Assembly: GCF_003343245.1 (NCBI RefSeq)
Contig: NZ_CP024901.1
Span: forward strand, 4,402,001 to 4,466,000
Length of the DNA: 64,000 nt
Origin: Photorhabdus laumondii subsp. laumondii
GTDB lineage: Bacteria > Pseudomonadota > Gammaproteobacteria > Enterobacterales > Enterobacteriaceae
Reading direction: 5' to 3'
Shown here: one piece after another, positions 48,823 to 57,428 of the stretch
Position numbering within the stretch: the stretch's first letter is position 1
Layout: each line of letters starts with the position of its first letter
Program-made: the position numbers and the translations under genes
The notes under the pieces: generated by a model
The model's database searches: none
What the model was told of the DNA's origin: nothing
Seen by the model: only the letters and a program-made list of their open reading frames with translations

Positions 48823-49211
48823 CACACGACTATCACCAACTTATAGAAGCCCTGTTCTCTAAACTCGGGGTACCTGCATCGCCTACTGAGGATGGTATCT
48901 ACACTCTCGAAGTTGACGGGCGTTTTCAAGTATTGATTGGCTGTTATCACGACAACTGGCTACAGTTGTTCTGCGAATTAGGGTCCGAAATCAGTCATGC
49001 CAACAATCTTTTTGGGCAACATTGGCCGGCTCATGTTCAAGGTGATTTGGATGGACAAGCAATTTTGTGGTCGCAACGCCCTTTGGGCGAGGTAGACGTA
49101 GCCGAGCTACAAGCTTGGTTAGAACGCTTTATTGATGATATTGAGCAGCGCCTGACACCTAACACAACCCAACAGCCTAAAAATCCGCCGCCTTCCTTGG
49201 TGCGGGTTTGA
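48819..49211 (+). CDS. LopT chaperone (SycT-like)
   Basis: An acidic class I CesT-type chaperone of 130 aa (MTHDYHQLIEALFSKLGVPASPT, FQVLIGCYHDNWLQLFCELG). The start overlaps the lopT stop by 4 bp, and its position next to a YopT-family effector matches SycT. It presumably binds the LopT N-terminus. Confidence 0.87.
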   Translation: MTHDYHQLIEALFSKLGVPASPTEDGIYTLEVDGRFQVLIGCYHDNWLQLFCELGSEISHANNLFGQHWPAHVQGDLDGQAILWSQRPLGEVDVAELQAWLERFIDDIEQRLTPNTTQQPKNPPPSLVRV

Positions 49212-49334
49212 TCGCTAAATACAAACCACTACCAGAATATAAGTTCAATGGGAGCTTCAATATTTAGTTCCCTTTAAACTGCCAAGGCAAAATAATCAAG
49301 CAAAGAGCCAAGCAAAATGCTACTGCCTCCATGC

Positions 49335-49361
49335 AAAAAACCCGCAACTAAGCGGGTTTTT
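49335..49361. terminator. Rho-independent terminator after the T3SS locus
   Basis: The stem AAAACCCGC/GCGGGTTTT with loop AACTAA has an A-run on the left and T-run on the right. It works in both directions and separates the T3SS from the cold-shock gene. Confidence 0.9.
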
Positions 49362-49439
49362 ACTTATTAACAACTTTAACTACTCAGGATATTACCTTCA
49401 TCGCTATCGTAAAGTTGCTAATAGACTTAATCAGTTAAA

Positions 49440-49655
49440 TTAAGATAATACGATAACATTTACCGCAGATGGGCCTTTAGCGCCATTCTCAATAGAGAAT
49501 GAGACTTCCTGACCTTCTTCCAATGTTTTGAAATTATTACTCTGAATTGCAGAATAATGAACGAAAACATCTTTGCTACCATCTTTTGGGGAAATAAAGC
49601 CAAAACCTTTATCGTTGTTAAACCATTTTACTGAACCAGTCATTGAACTAGACAT
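49440..49655 (-). CDS. Cold-shock protein (CspA/CspE family)
   Basis: An RNA chaperone of 71 aa with RNP1 GFGFISP and RNP2 VFVHYSAI in a single cold-shock domain ([16 protein letters not shown]). The AAAGGAAAA ribosome site precedes the ATG. Which csp paralogue it is cannot be decided. It is likely a chromosomal core gene marking the right border of the T3SS insertion. Confidence 0.93.
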   Translation of the reverse strand: MSSSMTGSVKWFNNDKGFGFISPKDGSKDVFVHYSAIQSNNFKTLEEGQEVSFSIENGAKGPSAVNVIVLS

Positions 49656-50105
49656 AGAATTTTCCTTTAAATTTATTAAGTTGCCATAAGGCGTTATGAG
49701 GTCTGTTTTTCAGTTTTACTTATGGGTACTAATTAGAAGGAATTCGCAATGAAGTGGTATCAGGGATAACGCTAAATGGTGAACTGCTTTAATTTTAATA
49801 CTTTTCATTAATACTTTTCATAAATAGGTCTGTACTTCCAAACCAGTGACGCTATTAAATCACATTGATTGGTCATTAGCAAATTTTAATTTCATTTATT
49901 TTTTTCTATTAGTGTTCTCATTTATCCTAAATTTCGGCTTTATCCATATTGCATGGCTTTACCATAGCCATAACTAGCTAATTATGAAAGGTTTTTATCC
50001 ACAAGCCCTATTTGCCGAGATTACGGCACTGAGTTTGAATTTACCATTCCTCCCTAGCACCCTAATCAGACTACAACCCGTAACCTAAAATTAATGAAAA
50101 TAAAG
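49656..50105. other. Intergenic region upstream of the cold-shock gene
   Basis: A 450-bp AT-rich gap. It probably holds the long 5' leader of the csp gene (minus strand), but no cold-box could be identified. I see nothing else. Confidence 0.45.
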
Positions 50106-50405
50106 CTAACATCTAGTCTGTAAATAACCATCGCAGTTCACGAGCTGTGATACCTTAGGATACGGGAAAAACCGAGTACCGTTATCGACAGCCGGTCCAT
50201 GAGCAATACGACATTGTGCTGTAATAGCGCAAGTAGTATCTCCGATTTTCCAAATTAATACATCACAAGACTGGGAAGCACTAGACATATACCACTTCGC
50301 AATACACTCTTAATCAGTGAGTTCAATAGACTTATCGGCCCCACTGCCTGCGTTTGTGGCAGACGCAATCCCGAGAAGCAATGCAACTAATATAAATTTC
50401 TTCAT
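50106..50405 (-). pseudogene. Interrupted small secreted protein
   Basis: From the ATG at 50405 an open frame encodes a signal peptide (MKKFILVALLLGIASATNA) and GSGADKSIELTD, then hits TAA (50310-50312, codon 32). The same frame continues with ECIAKWYMSSASQSCDVLIW and ends at 50106, giving a ~67-residue mature region with six cysteines. A single nonsense change explains the break. An ERIC element ends 4 bp before the ATG, so the native ribosome site has been replaced. Function is unknown; small cysteine-rich secreted proteins are common in Photorhabdus. Confidence 0.7.
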
Positions 50406-50408
50406 ATT

Positions 50409-50535
50409 TATACCCGTCATCTTTCAAGTTGCCTCTTTGTTGGCTGCACTCGCTCACCCTGGTCACATCGTTATCTATGCTCCCGGGGATTCACTCCCTT
50501 GCCATCGCGATCCCTCTTGAAATCCATTGGGTATA
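50409..50535 (-). repeat. ERIC repeat
   Basis: A complete 127-bp element in reverse orientation. Its right end sits 4 bp upstream of the start codon of the interrupted secreted-protein gene. Confidence 0.93.
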
Positions 50536-51102
50536 TAATATGAGAAAAACCGCATATTGATTTCAAATGGTTATCATTAGAATGATATTATTTACCCTAT
50601 AAGATTCCAATGAATTAAATATGAATTTTCATTCATCAAGCATTAATTAGACAGAGCAATATAGATAAACCCCGGATAAACAGCGCTTAAATCAAACCTG
50701 AACCAAATCAATTCACTATAATATTTATATACTTTAAATAATGCAAATCGTGATGGAATAATACTGACAAAATAAATATTATGACAGTACATTGGAAGTT
50801 ACATCTATGATATTGCTTTAAAACTGGATAAATATTTCAATATCTCCACAAGCGTTAGTAATTTCAGGCTATTCATCTGTAATGTAATCATGCTAATAAC
50901 AAAGTCATAATTAAAGAGACGCTATAAGAAAAAGATGGAATAATGTTAATAATTAATTCCAGCGTTAAACAGTAACCGAATTACAATAAAATATATTTTC
51001 AGATAAACTTATTTATGTAAAGGGAATTGTTCTACGAACTGTAACTGAATTTATTTCTAGCAAGAAAATTTGGAAAAATACACAATGATCTCATTCAACA
51101 CC
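50536..51102. other. Intergenic region upstream of A1
   Basis: A 567-bp AT-rich gap. From 50561 on it is homologous to 54308 onward, including a perfect palindrome ATCATT-AG-AATGAT at 50573-50586 that is preserved in both copies. No ORF is convincing. Confidence 0.5.
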
Positions 51103-51130
51103 TTGAAACCCTCTCATTTTGAACTATATT
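51103..51130 (+). promoter_or_regulatory. Sigma-70-like promoter of A1
   Basis: -35 TTGAAA (51103-51108), 16-bp spacer ending TTTTGAAC, -10 TATATT (51125-51130). The same arrangement occurs before A2 and A3. Confidence 0.7.
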
Positions 51131-51185
51131 TATTTTAACCATGTTTGATTATGAAAAAACTATTCATCCTTATGAGGGGTTAAAA

Positions 51186-52218
51186 ATGAGCGCAGTCTTT
51201 GAATGGGACCCAAATAATTCTCAGGTATATACCAAAGATTATGGAACTGGATCTATTACTCTTTCATCTACTCAGTCAGATTCATTCGATAAATTAGGTG
51301 GCGCTAATTTCACAATGAACGCTGAAAGTGAAACATTAACACTACAAAATGATTCCGATAATATACCTATTTATTGGCCAGAATTTAATCGCCACAATGA
51401 CGGAACAATGACTGATAGCGGCAAAGGATTAGGCATAAATGTATCCGCTGGAACATTATTAGTAGACTATCGGCTAAATGATCAAAACCATCCAGTTGAT
51501 AGAAGCCATACAGTTGCTTATTTAGGGTGCTCTGAAAGCACTAATTTTATTCTTAAAAATTCAGGCTCCTTAAGCATCAAAAATCCAGGAACTGTATTTA
51601 TGTTTATAGATTATGTCGTTTCCAATAAACCGCCAAAACTCATCATGTCAGGAAACAGCAGATTCGAAATAAAACAAACAACAAAAATAGAAGATGATGT
51701 TCCCGCTTTTATATTTCTAGCCAGTGAAATTTCTCTAAGTGAATCATCTAAGCTCACTTTTGAAAGTAGTAATCTCTACCTTGGAGATGGAAACTTTAAT
51801 TACTGTAATATAAGCATACAAGATAAATCGACAGTGACCTTGATTAACAATGGTATAATGCAAAAAAATGACATAGAAAAAAACAAGACATGGTTCAAGC
51901 TTAAAGCAGGTTCTCCTTCACTAAACTTGAAATCTTTTGACGGTATCCACTTCCCTCTCTATCTTGCAACGTAAAATATCCAGAAGGTCTATTTAATTTC
52001 ATTACTACAGAAGGTAATAATGGAGGAAAAGTTACAATTCATTTCGCAAAACCGGGTCTAAAGGAAGACTTTAATACTTTCACAAACAAGATATTTAATA
52101 AAAAACTCATATACCTCAATGGTCAAATAGCAGATCAAAAATACTTTAACGTCAGTTATGGAAATGAATTTATCAATGCTCATGAAATTGCCACTGTAAC
52201 AATATCACTTAAAAATTA
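51186..52218 (+). pseudogene. A1: frameshifted copy of the undescribed A-family protein
   Basis: The first frame (51186-51974, start MSAVFEWDPNNSQ) encodes 262 aa and stops just after GIHFPLYLAT. The homologous C-terminus continues in another frame (VKYPEGLFNFITTEGNN ... TVTISLKN) to a TAA at 52216-52218. Comparison with A2 (INLDNIEYPKGLF) shows that one base is missing between 51966 and 51967. Restored, the product would be ~343 aa. The truncated 262-aa form may still be made. No signal peptide or membrane helix; the sequence is rich in short beta-strands with turns. Family unknown to me. Confidence 0.8.
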
Positions 52219-52851
52219 ATTTTACTCTTTGTGGTACGATATCGAATAAGGTAACGCACCATCAAGTCGTTATTTCATCATGATAGACTATAGAACCGAC
52301 ATTCCGCACTGAATTCGTAATTTGTTGTTTTAATTAAGAATTAACAAGCATATGAATTTTATACAAACAATTTGAAATCAGTATATTACAGATATAGCTG
52401 CGGAATGACAGTTTTATACTTATATAGCATATTTAGACATGAATTAATAAAACTGAAAAAGATCGAGCTATTGCTTCACAAAACAGTCATCAGAAATACT
52501 CTGCTTTGTTATATTCAATCACTGCTTAAAATGGTCAAAATGTTTATAAAAAACAATTATATGCTCATAAAAACACATTAATATTATAAATATTTAGCGA
52601 GTTACACATCATTTCTTTAATATCAAACAAAACAAACAACACCTTAATATTAAAATAAAAAATGAAGGCCACATAAAAATGTAGCCTTAAACCTAAAATT
52701 AAAAACCGGCAAACTAGCCAAAAAATCCTATATCTTTTCATTTATAACATTGCAAAAGATTATTCTAATTTACAACCAGTTTATAATACATCAAGAATAA
52801 AATTAATCTGTGGAAATTCCAACTTTAAAACAAGTCTATTTTTCTTTTTCG
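52219..52851. other. Convergent intergenic region between A1 and B1
   Basis: A 633-bp AT-rich gap. A hairpin AAGGCCACA/TGTAGCCTT lies at 52665-52688, equivalent to the perfect hairpin at 56211-56234 in the second unit. A small 69-residue frame at 52372-52581 has no support. Confidence 0.55.
52665..52688. terminator. Hairpin terminator between A1 and B1
   Basis: The stem AAGGCCACA/TGTAGCCTT (one mismatch) with an AT-rich loop and a T-run on the minus side. It lies between the convergent genes and is conserved in the duplicated unit. Confidence 0.65.
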
Positions 52852-53298
52852 CTAGAACAATCTTATTCTAACGGAATTCAGATCTCCTGGCGTTGTACAT
52901 ATAACCTTCAAACGTTTATATCCTCCACCACTATTATTACCTTCCGCCGCTCTTGAAGCTTTATAATTAGGATTATCACCTGGATAATATTTAATTATGC
53001 CGTCAGAAGTCCTTGCATCTTGGAACACCCAAATAACTCCAACATAATCCCAAAATTGTGTCATAACATGGAGCCTTAGTGGCTTAATAACGCTATGCGG
53101 GCCTATCACTGGAACGTGTACAAGTACATCAGTCAAATCACCATCTGCCTTGATCATATAATCAGTCTGCAAATTTCCTCCAGATAAGTTTATATCACAC
53201 ATGTCACCTATGTAATTACTGAGTACATAAACATATGTAGAAACTTGTGAATCAATGAGTTTTTCTAATTCTACTATTTTTTCTTGCATTTCATTCAC
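52852..53298 (-). CDS. B1: undescribed B-family protein
   Basis: The protein has 148 aa. It begins with a short coiled-coil-prone helix (MNEMQEKIVELEKLIDSQVSTYV) and continues as a beta-rich domain. A motif shared with B2 is IWVFQDAR...IKYY.GDNPNY...AEG..GGG. No signal peptide, no membrane helix. The helix suggests oligomerisation. The ATG has weak AGGTG upstream. I do not recognise the family. It is convergent with A1 and always next to an A gene in the two duplicated units. Confidence 0.72.
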   Translation of the reverse strand: MNEMQEKIVELEKLIDSQVSTYVYVLSNYIGDMCDINLSGGNLQTDYMIKADGDLTDVLVHVPVIGPHSVIKPLRLHVMTQFWDYVGVIWVFQDARTSDGIIKYYPGDNPNYKASRAAEGNNSGGGYKRLKVICTTPGDLNSVRIRLF

Positions 53299-53336
53299 CT
53301 ATGTTATTAGTAAATTAAACAAAAACCATAAAAAGA

Positions 53337-53367
53337 TTTTGAATAAATTTAATCTTTGCATTCAAAA
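53337..53367. promoter_or_regulatory. Inverted repeat upstream of B1
   Basis: TTTTGAAT-N15-ATTCAAAA, a perfect 8-bp inverted repeat 38 bp before the B1 start. The same repeat and spacing precede B2. Candidate operator. Confidence 0.55.
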
Positions 53368-54781
53368 ACACAATACAAATCCAAAATTAATTAATTTGAT
53401 AAACTAATCCTCTAAGTACCTCCTCAAGATTGAAATAGATTGCTGGTAGTAAACTTTATCTTCTATTCGACGAAAGCATGACTATTTTTATTCATCATAT
53501 TACGTTGTTAATTAAATATAGCCAAAGTTCTATTCCTTGCCACTAAATTTTAAAATTATTTTATGACATCTTATCCATCTTCATATTGAAATACTAAAAA
53601 CCCATAAAATCATTTATTAAAAAAATTAAATTCAGTGAATCATTCTTCTTTTAACACCAATAAACAACATAAAACAGAATAATAAATAAGATTCCAAAAT
53701 AGTGCTACATCTGATACCACCAATAATTCTATGTATAACAATGAGTTGAAGAAGGCTATGTGTAGCAGAATTATGAAACGTTATTTATAATGCATTATAG
53801 TATTCAATATAAAATCCCTATCAAAGAGACCCGTCATTTGGCAATCAATAATAAAACACATGGAAATCAGAAATTTTCTTTTTTGAAATTTAAATCACAT
53901 ATCAGGGCAAGGGCGCGAACGTTTTTTGAACTTAAATTGCACGTAACACTACCCAATAATGGATAAAAAACACCCAATCCAACGCTATTCAAGTATTGGT
54001 CAGTGCTTTATTTAAGCAATTTATTCAAAATATACCCGTCATCTTTCAAGTTGCTTCTTTGTTGGCTGCACTCACTCACCCCAGTCACATAGTTATCTAT
54101 GCTCCTGGGGATTCGCTCCCTTACCGTCGCGATGCATCTTGAAATCTATTGGGTATATCCTTTAAGAATCATTCAATTATCGTATAATGGTATTAGCTAA
54201 TTGAAATTAATTCTCATGGCTATTTTAGGTACGTAAATATCTTTCTTAAATAATATTTAATTTCTGAATAAAATAATATAATCAATATTCTTTAGTGAAT
54301 CTAGTAATTTCAAATAGTTATCATTAGAATGATATTATTTACCCTGCAAGATGCCAATGATTTAAATATGAATTTAATTAAATGTTAATTATATGGTGAA
54401 TATGGATAATTACAGAAAAAACAATAGATAAATTTAATTTCAATCAAATCAACACATTATAAAATTTAAATAATTCAATATATAAAACTAAACCATTCGA
54501 AGAATAAAATATTAAAGTTAATTGTGCTTAACATTTAGGTTCAAAGATAAAATGTCATTCTTATTAATTATTACTGAAAGCAACCATTAATTCGATTTAA
54601 TCTTTAGAATAAATTTAAAAGTCATAATAATTCATTCCAGTATTAAACAATAACCTAATTACAAAAATATTATTCTTTAAACAAACTCATTAACAGTAAA
54701 AGTAACTAAACCATTCACTAAAATTTAACTTTTTTAATGAGAAATAAATCAATAAAATATGAATATGAGTTATTCATTACC
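53368..54781. other. Intergenic region between the two A/B units
   Basis: A 1.4-kb AT-rich gap without a credible gene. Its first half repeats in 56885-57428. It includes AATCACATAT at 53893-53902 followed by CAGGGCAAGGGCG, an ERIC copy (54031-54157) and, from 54308, the start of the second duplicated unit. Confidence 0.55.
54031..54157 (-). repeat. ERIC repeat
   Basis: A complete 127-bp element, reverse orientation, separating the two duplicated A/B units. Confidence 0.93.
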
Positions 54782-54809
54782 TTGAAATTCATCCGTTTTG
54801 AACTACACT
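54782..54809 (+). promoter_or_regulatory. Sigma-70-like promoter of A2
   Basis: -35 TTGAAA (54782-54787), 16-bp spacer ending TTTTGAAC, -10 TACACT (54804-54809). It lies 53 bp before the A2 start. Confidence 0.65.
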
Positions 54810-54862
54810 TATTTCAACCACTCCTTAATTATGAAAAAATTTAATTTTATGAGGAATTAAAA

Positions 54863-55891
54863 ATGAGCGCAGCTTTTAAATGGGACCCTAAAAATTCTCA
54901 GGAATTCACTAAAGATTATGGAACTCAAGTCATTACTTTCACACCGACTGATCAACAAGCACAACCCTATCCGTTCGATAAATTAGGTGGTGCTAATTTT
55001 ATAATGAATGCTGAAGGTGAAACATTAACGTTACAAAATGACTCTAATAAAATACCTATATATTGGCCAGAGTTTAAACGTAACAATGATGGAACAATGA
55101 CTGACAGCGGAAAAGGAATGCAGTTCATTATATCCTCAGGGACATTAGAAGTAAGTTATCAATCGGAAGATAGAAATAATACAGTTATTTACTTAGGTTG
55201 TGCTGAAAGTACTAGTTTTGACTTTAAAGATTCAGGAATATTAAACATAATAAATCCAGGAACTGTATTTTTTTTCATAGATTATGTTATTTCAAACGAA
55301 CTTAAGCCACCAAAACTGACTATGTCAGGAAACAGTAAATTTAAAATAATACAAAAAACAAAAATACAGCCTAAAGCTCCTGCCTTTATTTTTTTAGCTA
55401 GTGATATTTCTCTGCATGGATCATCTGAGCTTACTTTTGAAAGCAATAAAATCTTCTTAGGAGATGGAAATATTAATTACTGTAATATAAATATACAAGA
55501 TAATTCAAAAGTAACACTAATTAATGATGGTATAGTACCAAAAAATAACATAGACAAAACCAAAACAAAGTTCAATCTCAGATCTGGAACTCCTATATTA
55601 AACTTATCATCTCTTACAGGAATCAATTATCCTATTAATCTTGACAATATAGAATATCCAAAAGGTTTATTTAATTTCATTACTACAGAAGGAAAAAATA
55701 AAGGGAAAATTATAATTGACATTTCAAATCCAGATTCTAAGGAGACCAATCTAAGTGATAAAATATTCAGCAAAGAGCTCATCGCTATCAATGGCAAAAT
55801 AGCAGATAAAAACTCTTTTAATATAAGTTATAAAATTGCAATACGTCAGGGTAAGCAAGTTATCACTACAACAATATCACTCAGAGCATAA
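54863..55891 (+). CDS. A2: intact undescribed A-family protein
   Basis: The protein has 342 aa. Conserved blocks with A1: FDKLGGANFIMNAEGETLTLQ, IPIYWPEFKRNNDGTMTDSG, YLGCAEST, LGDGNINYCNINIQDNS, YPKGLFNFITTEG and a C-terminal TISLRA. Alternating short hydrophobic strands and glycine/asparagine turns suggest a beta-solenoid or beta-sandwich; no signal peptide, membrane helix or enzyme motif is visible. The GAGGAATT ribosome site precedes ATGAGC. It is convergent with B2. Family unrecognised. Confidence 0.78.
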   Translation: MSAAFKWDPKNSQEFTKDYGTQVITFTPTDQQAQPYPFDKLGGANFIMNAEGETLTLQNDSNKIPIYWPEFKRNNDGTMTDSGKGMQFIISSGTLEVSYQSEDRNNTVIYLGCAESTSFDFKDSGILNIINPGTVFFFIDYVISNELKPPKLTMSGNSKFKIIQKTKIQPKAPAFIFLASDISLHGSSELTFESNKIFLGDGNINYCNINIQDNSKVTLINDGIVPKNNIDKTKTKFNLRSGTPILNLSSLTGINYPINLDNIEYPKGLFNFITTEGKNKGKIIIDISNPDSKETNLSDKIFSKELIAINGKIADKNSFNISYKIAIRQGKQVITTTISLRA

Positions 55892-56360
55892 CACCAATCA
55901 GGAGGAGCTGTATTTTCTACATTACGCTATCCAAGAACTAGAGCATTTTTAGCATAAAGGCTTACCAGCTGTCAGAGTGGAATTTACCTTGCATGTCATA
56001 ACATATAACTTATCAATGGCAACTGCCCTGATATTAGAGACTAATAGTACAAATAAAAGATAATAAATCGCTGTGGATTTATTTTCACTCTTAGCAAGAA
56101 ATGGTGGCCTTTTACGACAACCTCCTCATAGAGAGGTTTTAAGCTAATTCGATAAAATCACACGTCATTACTTCCAACATCAGAAAAAACACAATTACAT
56201 TAAAATAAGAAAGGCTACACCAAAGTGTAGCCTTAAATTAAAAACGGTCCTTCCAAATTATATCTCGTTTAATTTATAATTTTTCAAAAAATAATTTGAG
56301 TTTACAACCAGCTTTCAATTAGCTAAAACATAGTCAATCTATAAAATGCAAAATCATAAA
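55892..56360. other. Convergent intergenic region between A2 and B2
   Basis: A 469-bp gap. It holds the perfect hairpin at 56211-56234 and no credible gene. Confidence 0.5.
56211..56234. terminator. Hairpin terminator between A2 and B2
   Basis: A perfect 10-bp stem AAGGCTACAC/GTGTAGCCTT with loop CAAA, flanked by A/T-runs. Equivalent to the hairpin at 52665-52688. Confidence 0.75.
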
Positions 56361-56819
56361 CTAGTACATTGTAACAGCAATTCCTGCTATCCCATCACTG
56401 TCTTCATTAATTATCATAAACTTATTTCCACCACCCTCAGCAGAAACCCTAACCGGATTTGCATCATCGTAGTTAAATTGTTCACCAACCCAATACTTAA
56501 TTGTAAGTAGCGGATCTCTTGAATCTTGGAACACCCAAATCTTCTTAAGCAGAGCTTGACTTTGTACCACAGTAGTGAATTTAAGTACCTTATCCTGATA
56601 TGTAGTAGGACCTACCGGAGGAATTATTGTATATCTGGATTGCTCAGACGCTGAGGGAATTAACTCTGGTGTTTGAGGTAAAGGTCCAACAGTTACTTTT
56701 AAACTACTACTTAGATCATTCTTGACCGCAGTAATAACTGTTCGCACTGATGCATCAAGCATGCTTTCTAATTTCTCTATTTTTACTTTCATTTCATTCA
56801 TTTCACTCATTTCATTCAC
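56361..56819 (-). CDS. B2: undescribed B-family protein
   Basis: The protein has 152 aa. The N-terminus MNEMSEMNEMKVKIEKLESM is a coiled-coil-prone helix with a repeated NEM unit. The C-terminal half carries the shared B motif (IWVFQDSRDPLLTIKYWVGEQFNY, and AEGGGNK). No signal peptide or membrane segment. It differs greatly from B1 in the middle, so selection acts mainly on the ends. Family unrecognised. Convergent with A2. Confidence 0.72.
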   Translation of the reverse strand: MNEMSEMNEMKVKIEKLESMLDASVRTVITAVKNDLSSSLKVTVGPLPQTPELIPSASEQSRYTIIPPVGPTTYQDKVLKFTTVVQSQALLKKIWVFQDSRDPLLTIKYWVGEQFNYDDANPVRVSAEGGGNKFMIINEDSDGIAGIAVTMY

Positions 56820-56853
56820 CTATATTATTAATAAATTAAAAGGTATAATAAGA

Positions 56854-56884
56854 TTTTGAATAACACCAATCTTTGCATTCAAAA
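56854..56884. promoter_or_regulatory. Inverted repeat upstream of B2
   Basis: TTTTGAAT-N15-ATTCAAAA, identical arms and spacing to the one before B1, at almost the same distance from the start codon. Confidence 0.55.
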
Positions 56885-57418
56885 ACACAATATAAATTCA
56901 AAATTAATTAAATCGATGAACTAATCTCTGAGCACCTCCTTGAATTTTAATTTTATTTCTAGTAATAAACTTTCTCTTCTATCCCACTAAAGCATTACCA
57001 TTTTTATTCATCATGTTACGTTGTTAATTAAATATAGCCAAAGTTCTACGCCTTTCCACTAAATTTTAAAATTATTTCATGACCTCTTACCCATTTTCAC
57101 ACCAAAATATCAAAAACCACAAAATAATTTACATCAAAAAACAAAATCAGTTAATTATTCCTCTCTGAGGACCAATAAACAATATAAGACAGAATAATAT
57201 CATGCTCATGCTTATTATTATTTCATAAGAGAATTAACCATCCTAAAATCATCACACTCAGGTGTATTCACAATTAATTTTACGATTATTGCAGTATTTA
57301 CAATGCATTATAATATTCAGCATATATTTCCCTAATAAAATCCCCTTCGGAGAATCACTTCATTTGACAATCGATAATGAAGCACACGGGAATTAGAAAT
57401 TTTCTTTTTTGAGATTTA
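56885..57418. other. Non-coding right flank of the second unit
   Basis: 534 bp of AT-rich DNA homologous to 53368-53892. No gene. It ends at the IS target site. Confidence 0.5.
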
Positions 57419-57428
57419 AATCACATAT
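57419..57428. repeat. 10-bp target-site duplication, left copy
   Basis: AATCACATAT directly abuts the left end of the IS. The same 10 bp recur at 58682-58691 on the right side. Confidence 0.88.

Larger units (their letters stand above)
50561..53902. repeat. Tandem duplication, left unit
   Basis: This unit and 54308-57428 share the order palindrome, A gene, hairpin, B gene (minus), 31-bp inverted repeat, and AAATCACATAT boundary. Similarity extends through non-coding flanks (for example TCTTTGCATTCAAAAACACAATA and ATTACGTTGTTAATTAAATATAGCC-type blocks). Protein divergence shows an old duplication. An ERIC copy lies between the units. Confidence 0.8.
54308..57428. repeat. Tandem duplication, right unit
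   Basis: Second copy of the A/B unit (see 50561-53902). It contains A2, the hairpin at 56211-56234, B2 and the inverted repeat, and is cut at its right end by an ISAs1-family insertion. Confidence 0.8.

Noticed and set aside
50310..50312. TAA as a recoded codon in the secreted protein
   Set aside because: No recoding signal is known for TAA in such bacteria; a nonsense mutation is simpler.
50573..50586. Fur-box reading of ATCATTAGAATGAT
   Set aside because: The arms face the wrong way relative to the Fur consensus, and the site is more than 500 bp from the promoter. Kept only as a conserved palindrome.
52372..52581. 69-residue ORF after A1
   Set aside because: AT-rich, no ribosome site, no equivalent in the second duplicated unit.
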